From Microbacterium sp. Se63.02b (GTDB lineage: Bacteria > Actinomycetota > Actinomycetes > Actinomycetales > Microbacteriaceae): DNA of 64,000 bases. The stretch lies in the NCBI RefSeq assembly GCF_014171575.1, contig NZ_CP050453.1, positions 496,001 to 560,000 on the forward strand, written 5' to 3'. The notes beneath the pieces were generated by a model, which made no database searches, was not told the DNA's origin, and saw only the letters and a list, made by a program, of their open reading frames with translations. This document shows, one piece after another, positions 20,781-31,660 of the stretch. How positions within the stretch are numbered: the first letter of the stretch is position 1; each line of letters begins with the position of its first letter. Both the position numbers and the translations under genes were made by a program.

Positions 20781-21730
20781 GTGTTCGTCGCCGTCAGCGT
20801 TCCCGAGACCCCGACAGCGGAGGTGGATGCGGCCCCGCGCACGCGGCGCCGCATCCGCCCAGGGGCCCTCGTGCCGTACCTGTACATCCTGCCGGGCGTG
20901 TTCTTCCTGGTGATGTGGACCTACAGCCCTCTGGTGCAGACGTTCTCGCTGTCGTTCTACGACTGGAACCTGCTGCCGACGAGCCCGAAGACCTTCGTCG
21001 GGATCGACAACTACGCCGAGGTCGTCCAGCTCCCGGAGTTGCAGACCGCGATCGTCAACACGGTCGTCTACATCGCCGCGTTCCTGGTGTTCTCGCTGGT
21101 GCTGCCGATCGTCATCGCGCTGGTGTCGCGGCAGGTGCAGGGCAGGGCGCGCACGATCTACCAGGCGCTGATCTTCGTGCCGTTCCTCATCACGCCGGTC
21201 GCGACCAGCGCGGTGTGGCGCTGGCTGTTCGCCGAGCAGGGGCCATCCCCACGGTCCTCGCGCACCTCGGCATCGACATGCCGAACGTGTTCCGTGATCC
21301 GTCGATCGCCATCTGGGCGGTCATCGTGATCGTGGGCTGGCAGATGCTCGGCTTCGGCGTTCTCGTGGTGGCGGCGGGCTTCGCGGGGATCAGCCCCGAC
21401 TACGCCCAGGCCGCATCGCTCGACGGCGCCGGGTTCGCGCGGATCACCCGCAAGATCACGATGCCGCTGCTGAGCCCGACGATCGTCTTCCTGGCGCTCA
21501 TGACGATCCTGCTGGCCGCGCAGTGGACCTACCCCATCATCGATCTGCTCACGCAGGGCGGGCCGTCGAACTCGACGACCAACATCTACTACCTGCTGTA
21601 CCAGTTCGGGTTCCAGAACTTCGACGCCGGCATCTCGTCGGCAGCCGGAGTGATCTTCTTCCTCGGCTTCGGCCTGATCGCGCTGCTCTTCCTCGAGCTG
21701 CAGGATCGCCTGAGCTTCTACGACAACTGA
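20781..21730 (+). pseudogene. Sugar ABC transporter permease, MalF/UgpA type, one frameshift
   Basis: About 316 residues, six predicted helices. It begins with a GTG directly after the phosphodiesterase stop. Helix 1 is LVPYLYILPGVFFLVMWTYS; the EAA loop is AQAASLDGAGFARITRKITM; the end is ELQDRLSFYDN. The frame changes at GGGG 21239-21242. With one G added the sequence reads LFAEQGAIPTVLAHLG, a normal family sequence. It partners the next permease. Very likely intact in the cell. Confidence 0.88.
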
Positions 21731-21740
21731 GAGGTCTGAC

Positions 21741-22637
21741 ATGGCATTCGTCACCGTCGCACCACCGGCATCCCTCGCGGGCGGCGCCAATCGTGTGCAG
21801 TCCACGACCGAGGATCTCGCCGTCGGGTCCCGTCGCCGCGGCGGCGTGATCGTCGGCCACGTCATCCTGGTGCTGCTCGCGCTCTTCAGCATCTTCCCGG
21901 TGTACTGGATGTTCGCGACCGCGCTGCGTGCCCCGGAGAACGCGCTCGACCAGACGCTCCTGCCGTGGCCGTTGAGCTTCGAGAACTTCGCCTACGTGTG
22001 GGACACGATCCCGATCGGCGGGATGCTGCTGAACACGTTCGGGATGTCGCTCGTGCTCGCGGTCGCGCAGCTGCTCATCGCGGTGCTCGCGGCCTACGGC
22101 TTCGCCGTGTGGGACTTCGCGGGCAAGAAGGTGCTGATGTTCCTCTTCATCGGCTCGTGGCTCGTGCCCTTCCAGGTGACGATGATCCCGAACTACGTGC
22201 TGGTCTCGCAGCTCGGGCTCCTCGGCACGATCGGCGGTGTCGTGGTGCCGCAGCTGGCCGGCGCCTTCGCCGTGCTCCTGATGGTGCAGCACATGCGGGC
22301 CTTCCCCCGGGAACTGCTCGAGGCGTCGCAGTTGGACGGTCGTTCGAGCTGGGCGACGCTGTGGGCGGTCGTCATCCCCAACATGAAGCCGGCGCTCGCG
22401 GCGCTCGGCATCATGGCGTTCATCTCGGCCTGGAACGAGTACCTCTGGCCATCGCTCATCATGCGGCAGGGCGACGCCCTGATCCAGGTGGGCGTGCGCA
22501 GCTTCCTGACGGCCGAGGGCGACAACTGGGGTGCGACGATGGCCGCGGCGGGACTCGCCTGCATCCCGGTGCTGCTGATCTACATCTTCCTGCAGCGGTA
22601 CGTGGTCGACGCGTTCGTGCGCTCGGGCCTGAAGTAG
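21741..22637 (+). CDS. Sugar ABC transporter permease, MalG/UgpE type
   Basis: 298 residues with six predicted helices (VILVLLALFSIFPVYWMFAT first). EAA loop: LEASQLDGRSSWATLWAVVI. The end FLQRYVVDAFVRSGLK is typical of the family. It follows the first permease by 10 bases and closes the operon; the next gene is convergent. Confidence 0.9.
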   Translation: MAFVTVAPPASLAGGANRVQSTTEDLAVGSRRRGGVIVGHVILVLLALFSIFPVYWMFATALRAPENALDQTLLPWPLSFENFAYVWDTIPIGGMLLNTFGMSLVLAVAQLLIAVLAAYGFAVWDFAGKKVLMFLFIGSWLVPFQVTMIPNYVLVSQLGLLGTIGGVVVPQLAGAFAVLLMVQHMRAFPRELLEASQLDGRSSWATLWAVVIPNMKPALAALGIMAFISAWNEYLWPSLIMRQGDALIQVGVRSFLTAEGDNWGATMAAAGLACIPVLLIYIFLQRYVVDAFVRSGLK

Positions 22638-22661
22638 GAGGTCCCCGTCGGTCGCCCGTCG

Positions 22662-23440
22662 TCAGCGGCGGGCGACCACCAGCGGTACTCCGGTTGCCGG
22701 GTGGGGAACACGTCGACCGCCTGGCCGTAGACCTGCTCGATCCGCGCGGCCGTGAGCACCTCGGCTGCGGTGCCCGTGGCAGCCACGCGGCCGTCGGCGA
22801 GCAGCGTGACCCGGTCGGCGTGGGCGAGCGCGGCGTTGAGGTCGTGCAGCACGATGGCCACTGCGACCCCGGCGTCCGCCCGCCCGCGGATCAGCCGCAT
22901 GACGTCTTCGTGGTGCTTGAGGTCGAGTGCCGCTGTGGGTTCGTCCAGCAGCAGGATGCCGGTGCTCTGGGCGATCACGCGGGCAAGGGTGACACGGGCG
23001 CGCTCTCCGCCGGACAGGGAGGGGACGGCGCGAGCCTCGAGCGGCGTGACCTCGGTCTGCGCCATCGCGGACGCCACCCGCACGTCGTCGTAGTCCGCGG
23101 CCGGAGTGCGTGCCCAGGGCGTGCGCCCCATGCGCACGACCTGCTCGGCCGTGAACGGGAACGTGACGGTGTTCTCCTGCAGGAGCACAGCGCGCTCGCG
23201 GGCGAGCAGACGGGGCCGGATGCTGTCGATCGGCCGCTCGTCGAGGACGACCGTCCCGGCGTGCGAATTGACGTCGCCGGCGAGCACCCCGAACAGGGTC
23301 GACTTGCCTGCGCCGTTCGGACCCACCAGCGCGTGGACCTCTCCCGCATGGATCTCGATCGACGCGTCGTCGAGGATCGTCCGCCCTTCCCCGACCCGCA
23401 CGGTGAGCCCCGTCCCCCGGAGCCGGACGGTCACGCCCAT
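22662..23440 (-). pseudogene. hmuV: Haemin ABC transporter ATPase HmuV, frameshift at its end
   Basis: About 259 residues. Walker A is GPNGAGKST near residue 39, the signature is LSGGERARV, Walker B is LLLDEPTAALDLKHH and the H-loop is VLHDLNAALA. The order and the QENTVTFPFTAEQVVRMGR stretch are those of HmuV. Near the end the frame changes at GGGG 22703-22706; with one base added the protein ends FPHPATGVPLVVARR at 22662. The start overlaps hmuU by 10 bases. It energises uptake of haem iron. Confidence 0.85.
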
Positions 23441-24504
23441 CCTCCCGAGCGGCGGCGGGTGCGCACCAGCAGCCAGAGGAAGAACGGGCCACCGACGAGC
23501 GAGGTGATCATCCCGATCGGCAGATCGGCCAGCGGCACGGCCGTGCGGGCGACGAGGTCGGCCACGGCGATGAGCAGTGCACCGCCGAGCGCGGAGGAGA
23601 TCACGAGCGGCAGATGCGCCGGCCCGATCATCATGCGCATCAGGTGCGGCACCACGAGACCCGCGAAGCCGATGATCCCGGCGAACGCGACCGCCGCGCA
23701 CACCAGCAGCGCGACCGTCACGATGACCACCATCCGCAACAGCTCGACGTTGAGCCCGAGATGACGGGCGGTGCGCTCGCCGAGTGCGAAGAGGTCGAGG
23801 CCGGGGGCGACGATCAGGGCGACCACGACACCGATCAGGACGAGAGGCGCGACCAGCTGGATGTTCGACCACAGGGCGCCGTTGAGCGATCCGAGCTGCC
23901 AGAACACGATCTGCTCGCGGGTCGACGTGGTGCCGAGGAACGTGAAGAACGCCATGCCTGCGCCGGCGATCGCATTGATCGCGATGCCGGTGAGCAGCAG
24001 GGTCACGACCTCGGTGCGGCCGCCCGAGCGGCTGATGAAGTACACCGAGAACACCGCCACCAGCCCACCGAGGAACGCGAAGGCCGGTGTGGTCCACATG
24101 CCGAAGGTCGCGAGTCCGAACGTGATGCTCGCCGCCGCGCCGAGGGCCGCGCCGGAAGAGACCCCGACGACGCCCGCATCCGCGAGCGGGTTGCCGAAGA
24201 TCGCCTGCATGAGCACGCCCGAGACGGCGAGAGCGGCGCCGACGAGGAGTCCGAGCACGATCCGCGGCATCCGCAGGCTGAAGATCACGCCGTAATCGGT
24301 GGATGCCGCCGGGGCCCACGCCGTGTCGATCCCGATGCCGCGCAGCAGCACGCCGATCAGCGAGGTGGGCGACAGGTCGTACTGCCCGCTGGTGATCGAG
24401 ACGACGCACGTGAGCACGAGCGCGACGACCAGGCCGCCCGTCACGACGGCGAACCGTGCGCCGCGGTGTTTCGTCGGCGTCGGAGTGATGACCTCCCCGG
24501 TCAC
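23431..24504 (-). CDS. hmuU: Haemin ABC transporter permease HmuU (FecCD family)
   Basis: 357 residues with about ten membrane helices typical of BtuC/FecCD permeases. Motifs: SLRMPRIVLGLLVGAALAVS, GNPLADAGVVGVSSGAALGA and FAGIIGFAGLVVPHLMRMM. GTG start, overlapping the hmuT stop by 3 bases; its own stop overlaps the hmuV start. It carries haem across the membrane with HmuV. Confidence 0.9.
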   Translation of the reverse strand: MTGEVITPTPTKHRGARFAVVTGGLVVALVLTCVVSITSGQYDLSPTSLIGVLLRGIGIDTAWAPAASTDYGVIFSLRMPRIVLGLLVGAALAVSGVLMQAIFGNPLADAGVVGVSSGAALGAAASITFGLATFGMWTTPAFAFLGGLVAVFSVYFISRSGGRTEVVTLLLTGIAINAIAGAGMAFFTFLGTTSTREQIVFWQLGSLNGALWSNIQLVAPLVLIGVVVALIVAPGLDLFALGERTARHLGLNVELLRMVVIVTVALLVCAAVAFAGIIGFAGLVVPHLMRMMIGPAHLPLVISSALGGALLIAVADLVARTAVPLADLPIGMITSLVGGPFFLWLLVRTRRRSGGWA

Positions 24505-25609
24505 GTCGCGGGCTCGGGGGCGTAGAGGGCGCGGGGGCCAGGGCGCCGATCACGTCGGCGGTGCGCGGCCCGAAGCTGAGGATCTCGCTGTCGGCCATGT
24601 CGATCACGCGACGGTTCGCGCCGGCCGGCGTCTGGGCGACCGCGGGGATCCGCTCGATGAGGCCCTCGATGCCGCCGACGGATTCGAGCCCATCGGTCAT
24701 CATCACGAGCACGTCCGGCTGCGCGGCGACCAGTGCTTCCGCGGTCATCGGCTTCATGCCCTCCCAGCCGATCTCGGCGGCGACGTCGACCCCGCCGACC
24801 GCGTCGATCAGGGAGTCCGCCCCGGAGTCCTCTCCGAAGATGTAGTACACGTTGGCGCTGCCGCGCACGTAGAGGAGGAGCATCCGTGCACGGTCGTCGG
24901 TGTCTGCGGGCACGACCTCGGCGATCTCGGCGAGGGTCTCCTCGACCGCGGTGTCGAGCCGTGCGATGAGTGCTTCTCCGCGGCTGGGCACGCCGAGGGC
25001 GGCCGCGATCTCGGTCACCAGCTCGTCCGTGGTGTCGAGGCGGCGGTCGCTGGAGATCACGACGACCGCGATGCCGGCGTCGCGGAGCTGCTGGCGCACC
25101 TCTTTGGGGCCGATCGTGGTGTCGGTCAGGATCACGCTGGGCGCCAGCTCGAGGATCGCCTCGGCGTTGAGCGTGTGCCCGGTCTTGGTGACGACGGGAA
25201 GGTCCTCGGTGCCGGGGAAGCTCGTCGAGGAGTCGCGGCCGACGACCCGGTCACCGAGGCCGAGGGCGAACACGGTCGACGCGATCGTGCCGGAGATGTC
25301 GATGGGGAGGATGCGGTCGACGGCGGTGATCTCGATGTCGCGGCCCTCGCTGTCGGTCACCGAGACGGGCAGGGCGGGAGGGGTGTCATCGTCGACCGCG
25401 ACGATCGCGGGGCTTGGGAGGCACGCGGTCGAGGGGCCCTCGTGTCCCCGGATGTCGTCGATCAGATCGAGCGAGGCGAGGGGCGTGGTCGCCTGCGGGC
25501 AGGTGTCCTCCGCGACGGCGAGAGGCGCGGCGGTCGGTCCCGGCCCCGCGCACGCGGTGAGTCCGACGGCGACAGCGGCAGCGAGGAAGACGGCAAGAAC
25601 GCGGCGCAT
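24501..25609 (-). pseudogene. hmuT: Haemin-binding lipoprotein HmuT, frameshift at its end
   Basis: About 369 residues. Lipoprotein signal with lipobox (AVFLAAAVAVGLTAC). A cobalamin/haem-type periplasmic binding fold follows, with TVFALGLGDRVVGRDSSTSF and GHTLNAEAILELAPSVILTD, characteristic of corynebacterial HmuT, and later EIGWEGMKPMTAEALVAAQP. The last residues need one more C in the run at 24533-24537; the end then reads RALYAPEPAT and the TGA overlaps hmuU. A DtxR-like box overlaps the start codon, so iron repression is likely. Confidence 0.87.
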
Positions 25610-25627
25610 TAGGCAAGGCTATCCTAA
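25609..25627. promoter_or_regulatory. DtxR/IdeR-type iron box at hmuT
   Basis: TTAGGCAAGGCTATCCTAA matches 16 of 19 positions of the DtxR consensus (TTAGGTTAG-S-CTAACCTAA). It touches the hmuT start codon, so iron-loaded repressor would block transcription and initiation of the haem operon. Confidence 0.75.
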
Positions 25628-25676
25628 AACTTGACTCGCGCCGATCCACCCCCCTACGCTCAGGATGGCGGCTTGC

Positions 25677-25695
25677 TTAGCCAAGCCTAACCAAC
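25677..25695. promoter_or_regulatory. Second, weaker DtxR-like box facing the HtaA gene
   Basis: TTAGCCAAGCCTAACCAAC matches about 14 of 19 consensus positions. It lies 75 bases before the GTG of the HtaA-type gene. With the first box it would allow coordinated iron control of both divergent units. Confidence 0.5.
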
Positions 25696-25770
25696 ATTCC
25701 CTTGTCGCCCGACCGCAGTGCGGCACCGTCGGCACGCGTCTCTTCTGCGTGCCCGGAGCCGTGGAGAATC

Positions 25771-28700
25771 GTGAACGCCACAGCCACAGCATCCTCAGGG
25801 AGCACCCGCATACGCGTGCTGCTCGCTGCCTTCGTCTCGTTCCTTCTGGTCGCCGCCGGTGCGGTGATCGTGCCGCCCGCACACGCTGCCGCCGCTTCCG
25901 TCACGGCTGCGATCGCGTCGGCCGGCTCCTCCGGCATCAGTGTGCAGGTGCAGGCCGACGGTCTTCCCGAGGTCGAGGGCGCATATGCGGCGCTGATCGT
26001 GAAGGGGACCGAGAGCGGTCTCAGCGGGAGCGGGGATACGCCGCATTCGTGATGCCGACGGTCGCCGGCGGAGCGAGCACGTTCACGCTCGACGCTCCGG
26101 CCGGGTCGCTGGATCGCACGAAGTCGTACGAGGTGCTCGTGTGGCAGAAGCACTCCAACCCGACCGAGACCACGATCTACGGCCGTGGGGACGTCGCCGT
26201 CTCGGCTGCGCAGTGGGACGCCGTGTTCGGACCCGTGCCCACGGACCCCGGCACCGACCCGGGTACGGATCCCGGAACGGACCCGGGTACGGACCCCGGC
26301 ACCGACCCGGGTACGGATCCCGGAACGGACCCGGGTACGGATCCCGGTACCGACCCGGGAACAGACCCCGGCGAGACGCCGTACTCCCCGGCGATCGAGG
26401 TCTTCCTGGCCGACGGCACGACCCCCGCGAAGGGCAAGGCGCTCGTCGCCGGCGACGAGATCGTCGTGAAGGGCTCCGGCTATGACCCCGCGGCCAACGT
26501 CGGAGGCCGTGGCGTCCCGATCCCGAAGGATCTGCCCCAGGGTACGTACGTGGTGTTCGGCAACTTCGCCTCGACGTGGCAGCCGTCCGCCGGTGCGGCC
26601 TCGTCGACCCGGTCGGTCGGAGCGCAGGTCTGGGCACTGTCCGAGGGAGTGTTGGACCAGGTGCCCGCGCAGTACCAGGGTGCGATCCGCGCGCAGTGGG
26701 TCGACATCGCCGCTGACGGCACCTTCCGGGCGACCCTGACGGTGAAGGACACGGCGGCGACCCCCGGTTCCTACGGCGTCTACACCTACGGGGCAGGCGG
26801 AGTATCCAACGCCGCCCAGGAGAAGAGCGTCGCCCTCGATTACACGGCCGCACCGAAGATCACTGTCGCCTCGGCGCTTTCGGCCGCCCCCGCGGGCATC
26901 ACTGCGACCGTGACGGGTGCGAACTTCGGCTCGGCGACCGGCGTCTACGCCGCACTCATCGAGGCCGGAACCGAGGCGGAGGTCACCGCCGGCGGCGGAT
27001 TCCTCGCGATGCAGTACGTGCGCGGGATCGAGGATGGCGCGTTCACGGTCGACCTCACCGCCGCGGCCGACAAGCTCGACCGCACGAAGTCGTACGAGGT
27101 GATCGTGTGGAAGCAGCACACGATGCCGAACGCCGACACCATCCATGCCCGCGGGGCCGTCGCGATCAGCGACGCCGACTGGGCGGCGCTGACGCCCCCG
27201 TCGTTCTCGCCGGCGATCGAGGTGTTCCTGGCCGACGGTGTGACTCCTGCGGGGACGACGGCCCTCAGAGCGGGCGACAATGTCGTCGTGAAGGGGTCGG
27301 GATATGACCCGGCGGCGAATGTCGGAGGTCGCGGGGTGCCGATCCCGAAGGACCTTCCGCAGGGCACGTATGTGGTGTTCGGCAACTTCGCGTCGGTGTG
27401 GCAGCCCTCGGCAGGGGCGGCATCGTCGGCTCGTTCGGTCGGTGCACAGGCATGGGCGCTCGCGGAGGGCGTGCTGGATCAGGTGCCCGCGCAGTATCAG
27501 GGCGCGATCCGTGCGCAGTGGGTCGACATCGCCGAGGACGGCACGTTCGAGGCGACTCTGACACTGAAGGACACCGCGGCCACGCCCGGCTCCTACGGTG
27601 TGTACACGTACGGCGCCGGTGGCGTGACCAACGCGGACCAGGAGCAGAGCGTCACCCTGAATTACGGCGTCGGCGCTGCGCTCACCACGACCGTGAAGAC
27701 GGCCACGGCGAAGGACGGTCTGACCGTGACCGCGGCGGCGACCGACCTCGGCGCGATCACGGGCGCGTACGTCGCGCTGATCGAGGCCGGCACCGAGGCG
27801 GACGTGACCGCGGGAGGCGGCTTCCTCGACATGAAGTACGCCACCGGCATCACGTTCGGCACCCTCGCGGTCGACCTCACGACCGCGGCGAAGAACCTCG
27901 ACCGCACGACGTCTTACGAGGTGATCGTGTGGAAGCAGCACACCATGCCCACCGCCGACACGATCTACGCGCGCTCGACCGTGACGATCACGCCGGCGCA
28001 GTGGGATGCTCTGCTCGACGTGAAGGAGCCGGAGAAGCCCACGACGCCCACAAAGCCGACGACCCCGCCGGCGAGCGTTCCGGGCGGTTCTCTCCGCTGG
28101 GCGATCTCCTCGGATTTCACCAGCTACGTCACGGGCGGCATCGCCCAGGGGTCCATCGCGGTCTCGGACGGCGCGACGCGCTCGGGTGGGCAGTTCCAGT
28201 TCGGCCAGACCGTGGGCGGCGACTTCGATCGGAAGAGCGGACTTGGCAGCGTCAACTACCGCGGATCGGTGCGCTTCACCGGGCACCACGGAGTGCTCGA
28301 CGTCACCGTGTCGAACCCGCAGGTCCGCATCACCTCGTCCACCGCGGCGACGCTGTATGTGACGAGCGGCGGCACGCAGGTGGCCTTCGCGACGCTCGAC
28401 CTCTCGCGGGCGGCGCGCATCGCGGCAGGCGGCGCCGTGACCTACACGGCGGCCCCCGCGGCGCTGACGGCTGCCGGACGGGATCGGATCCTCTCCGGGT
28501 ACTCGACCGACCTCAACCCGGTCACGTTCACGATCGGCTCCGTCGCGGCTGCACCCTCCGGGACGACGGGCACCGTGGCTGCGGCCGCCGTGAAGGCGAA
28601 GACGACCCTGCCCGCCACGCCGCCGACGTCGGACGGGATCCTCGTCGACGAGGAGAACCTCGCAGCTCTCGAGTCGGGGAAGCCGGCGACCATCACGGCG

Positions 28701-29624
28701 TCCGGATTCCAGCCGAACGAAGAGGGCATCAAGGTGGTCGTCTACTCGACGCCCGTGCTCCTCGACACCGTGAGCGCGGATGCCGCAGGCGTCGCCACCT
28801 GGTCGGGCACCCTGCCCGCCAGCCTCGAGGACGGCGCGCACACGCTCACCCTGCAGGGCTCGGTCGACCGGGGGCTGGCGTTCACACTCGCTCGTGCGAA
28901 GAGCGTGATCGGGGCGTGCACGGTCGAGGGCGCCACCCTCAAGTGGGGGTACAAGGAGTCGTTCCGCACGTACATCGAGGGCATCGCGAAGGGCGGCTGG
29001 ACGCTGACCGATGTCGAGTACCAGTACCCCGACTACGTGTGGGCGAGCGGCACCGGGGCGTTCGACGACGAGACCATGACCGGCGCAGTCACCTATGGCG
29101 GCAGCATCACATTCACAGGCCATGACGGCGCACTGAACACGACGCTCGCGAACGCACGGCTCGAGCTCGCCGGAGACACGGGGTACCTCGTCTTCGACGT
29201 GACCGGCACCACGCAGGGTGGCGAGAGCGTCGACCAGAAGGGCGTCCGTCTCGCGGAGTTCGCCCTCGGGGACGCCGCGGTCGTCGACGGGGTGCTGTCG
29301 CTCGACGCGATCCCTTCGACGTTGACCGAGGCGGGGGCAGCCGCGTTCGGCACCTACGCCGCGGGAGAGTCGCTCGACCCGGTCACGGCTGTGATCCCGG
29401 TGGACACCGAGTGCGGTGTCGCGGTGGAGGAGGAGCCGGAAGCCGATTCCGACGCCACGGCGGCGGTGACCACGGCGACCGAGCCTGCCGCGACCGAGGA
29501 GGCGCCGGTGTGGCCGTGGATCGTGGGTGGCCTCGTGGTCGTGGCGCTGGCGGCGACCGGAGGGATCCTGATCGCCCGCCGCAACCGCAGCGCCGAGACG
29601 GCCGAGACGACGACCGAGGTCTGA
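25771..29624 (+). pseudogene. HtaA-domain surface haem-binding protein with repeats, one frameshift
   Basis: About 1284 residues. The parts in order are: signal peptide (IRVLLAAFVSFLLVAAGAVI); a short module with SYEVLVWQKHSNPTET; a DPGT repeat linker; two near-identical roughly 150-residue modules (26380-26850 and 27210-27665), each holding GSGYDPAANVGGRGVPIPKD and followed by a SYEVIVWKQHTMP module; two HtaA domains (28078-28560 and 28915-29420), which bind haem in Corynebacterium; and a C-terminal membrane anchor (PWIVGGLVVVALAATGGILI) with RRNRS tail. GTG at 25771 follows GGAG. One G is missing at 26032-26035. Divergent from hmuTUV, it likely hands haem to HmuT. Confidence 0.87.
26244..26375 (+). 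repeat. DPGT-encoding 12-bp tandem repeat (11 units)
   Basis: Eleven 12-bp units encode Asp-Pro-Gly-Thr (the last ends in Glu). At DNA level they are arranged in a 48-bp higher-order unit, present twice (26244-26291 and 26292-26339), then three more 12-bp units. It forms an extended, acidic wall- or periplasm-spanning linker in the HtaA protein. Slippage may change its length. Confidence 0.9.
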
Positions 29625-29639
29625 GTCCCGCGAATGACC

Positions 29640-29677
29640 GAACCGCCCTCTCCCTCGCGAACAGGGGGAGGGCGGTC
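29640..29677. terminator. Bidirectional terminator hairpin
   Basis: ACCGCCCTCTCCC and GGGGAGGGCGGT pair around a short loop (TCGCGAACA) between the convergent ends of the HtaA and beta-helix genes. A weak T-rich stretch (TCCTTCGTT) follows on the plus strand. Confidence 0.75.
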
Positions 29678-29700
29678 CTTCGTTCCGGGCGTCGCGGGGG

Positions 29701-31578
29701 TCAGGCGCCGGGCACGTGCAGGACGGTCGTGTTCTGCAGGTTCGGTCCGCGCCATACGGCAGCGCGAGGCGGCGACTGGTGATCCGCGATCGTGGCGCGT
29801 ATGACGAGGCCGTTCTTGAGGTTTTCGAGTCCGAAGTGGGCGCTCGGCTGATCCGAGCGCGGGTTGGCGGCGGTGACGGTGATCGCGGTCTTCGCTGCCG
29901 TCGCGTTGGTGGCGGCACCGAGGTACACACCGAACCGCGGTGCGTCTTCGATGGTGTTGTCGCTGATGGCGATGTTGCGGTGCACTCGCGAGACTCCCGG
30001 CGTGTACGAGGCGGTGAAGTGCTGGAGCATGATGGCGGCCGACGAAGAAGGCCATGGGACGAGGGTCTGGTCGAGGCAGATCCGGCGGATCACGTTCCCC
30101 GTCACGACGAGGTTCTCCGAACCGATCGGACCTTCTCCGTAGGCCGTGTCATTCGCGATCCAGATGCCCCAGTTCGTCAGGTCGCTGAGCCGGTTGCCCG
30201 AGATCACGCCGTTGCTGGCCTTCATGCGCACGCCGAGGCCGCGCGTCTCCTCGATCGTGTTGTCGGTGATGGTGAAGCCGGATGCGGAGTAGGAGCGGTT
30301 GAAGACGTGATCGCCGACGGCGGCGCCGGGCACGACGCTCGCCACGGTGACCACCAGCGGCGTCGCCGCACGCGGGTCGCCCTGCACGGCCGTGACGGTC
30401 GCGGTGCCGCGTACGGTGCCGTCCGACGACCGCACGATCTGCAGCGTATCGCCGACGGCGACCTCCGCTGAGCCCCCGGCCAGGTGCAGTGCGGTGCCCC
30501 CTGCGCTCAGCGCATCGAGTGCGCGCAGCTGCGAGTACACGTTCATGCCGTCGTCGTGAAGCCGGGCGAAGCGGTTGCCCGTCACGGTAGGACCGCGGCG
30601 TCCGCCGTGGTGGTGGTATCCGTCCGCGTTCGTGCTGATCCACCGGTCGGACCCGGCACGCACGTCCACCGTCGAGCGGCGCAGTACGGTCGCTTCGGAG
30701 TTGTTCGAGATCACGGCGGCACCGGGCGCCGCGTGGATCACGAGGTCCTCGAGGGTCGTGTCGACCGACTGGTGCAGGGCGATGCCGTTGCGGTCGCCGC
30801 GGTAACCGGTGGCGAAGCCGTCTCCGACCGCGATGTCGGCGAGGCGGCCACGGTGGGCCGGGTCTACCGTGAACGTCCACCGGCCGTCCGCATCCGGCGC
30901 GGCGGGGTACGAGACGGCGAAGGTGGACTGCACGCCGCGTTTGAACAGCCCGGTCGCCGCATCGTGGAGCGTGCCGTAGCCCGCGCCGCCGAACAGGGCG
31001 CGATCGGCGAGCGAGGGGAAGCCGGGGAGGAGCTCGAGCTGGAAGGTGGCCGTGTCGGGGTCGACCGCACGGATGACACCCTGTGTGAACGGCGGCGTCT
31101 CGTAGTCGAGGGTGATGCCGCTGACGGAGACCCTCGTGGAACGAGTGATCGCGATGCCGCCCTTGTGCGGGTCGAGCAGAAGGATCTCGGTGCGGTCCCC
31201 GACGAGGGCGATGCGCGCGGTCTCGGTGAGCTCGATGGCGTACCAGGACGGCGTGCCGTCGTCACCGACCCGATAGGTCCCTGGAGCGAACAGCACGCGC
31301 GCGGTGTTCTTGGCTGCAGCGGCCGTCCATGCCGCGGCATCGGCGATCGTCTGCCGGATCGCCGGACCGCTGTCCGGCTGGCCGGGAACGGCGCCGCGGC
31401 TTGACACGGGGAAGTCCTTGCGGAACGGTGCGCCGCCGGCGGCGGCGACGGGACCGACGGCTCCGGCTGATCCTGCCACGGCTGCCGTGGCCGGTGCGGC
31501 GAGGGCGGCGCCTCCGGCTCCGACGGCGGTGCCGACGAGCAGGGTGCGACGCGTGATCGTGGGGTGCGGATCGGACAT
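29701..31578 (-). CDS. Secreted right-handed beta-helix protein, GH110-like (paralogue 1)
   Basis: 625 residues. Twin-arginine signal (TITRRTLLVGTAVGAGG), then a long parallel beta-helix. The conserved core reads DRWISTNADGYHHHGGRRG, then HDDGMNVYSQ. An inserted small domain follows (VGDTLQIVRSSDGTVRGTAT), then RGLGVRMKASNGVISGN and WGIWIANDTAYGEGP. From memory, this layout and the paired aspartates resemble glycoside hydrolase family 110 alpha-1,3-galactosidases; the substrate is not proven. ATG at 31578 has a strong AAGGAGG. Two paralogues are at 36625 and 42838. It is divergent from the SGNH operon. Exported, so it acts outside the cell. Confidence 0.75.
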   Translation of the reverse strand: MSDPHPTITRRTLLVGTAVGAGGAALAAPATAAVAGSAGAVGPVAAAGGAPFRKDFPVSSRGAVPGQPDSGPAIRQTIADAAAWTAAAAKNTARVLFAPGTYRVGDDGTPSWYAIELTETARIALVGDRTEILLLDPHKGGIAITRSTRVSVSGITLDYETPPFTQGVIRAVDPDTATFQLELLPGFPSLADRALFGGAGYGTLHDAATGLFKRGVQSTFAVSYPAAPDADGRWTFTVDPAHRGRLADIAVGDGFATGYRGDRNGIALHQSVDTTLEDLVIHAAPGAAVISNNSEATVLRRSTVDVRAGSDRWISTNADGYHHHGGRRGPTVTGNRFARLHDDGMNVYSQLRALDALSAGGTALHLAGGSAEVAVGDTLQIVRSSDGTVRGTATVTAVQGDPRAATPLVVTVASVVPGAAVGDHVFNRSYSASGFTITDNTIEETRGLGVRMKASNGVISGNRLSDLTNWGIWIANDTAYGEGPIGSENLVVTGNVIRRICLDQTLVPWPSSSAAIMLQHFTASYTPGVSRVHRNIAISDNTIEDAPRFGVYLGAATNATAAKTAITVTAANPRSDQPSAHFGLENLKNGLVIRATIADHQSPPRAAVWRGPNLQNTTVLHVPGA

Positions 31579-31660
31579 GAATTGCCTCCTTGCAAATTCA
31601 AATAACCGGAACGTAGCACCAATAATTCGAATATGCGAGACTGAACGTGGAAAGGATCCC

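Noticed and set aside
22580..25609. A 1009-codon minus-strand frame covering HmuT and HmuV
   Set aside because: Two missing bases (24533 and 22703) hide the normal stops. The middle is an out-of-frame shadow of hmuU.
26244..26375. Possible CRISPR array
   Set aside because: The 12-bp units are contiguous, in frame and encode DPGT; there are no spacers.
25677..29930. A 1417-codon minus-strand frame opposite the HtaA gene
   Set aside because: Arg/Asp/His-rich with no domain. High GC and the repeats keep the antisense frame open.
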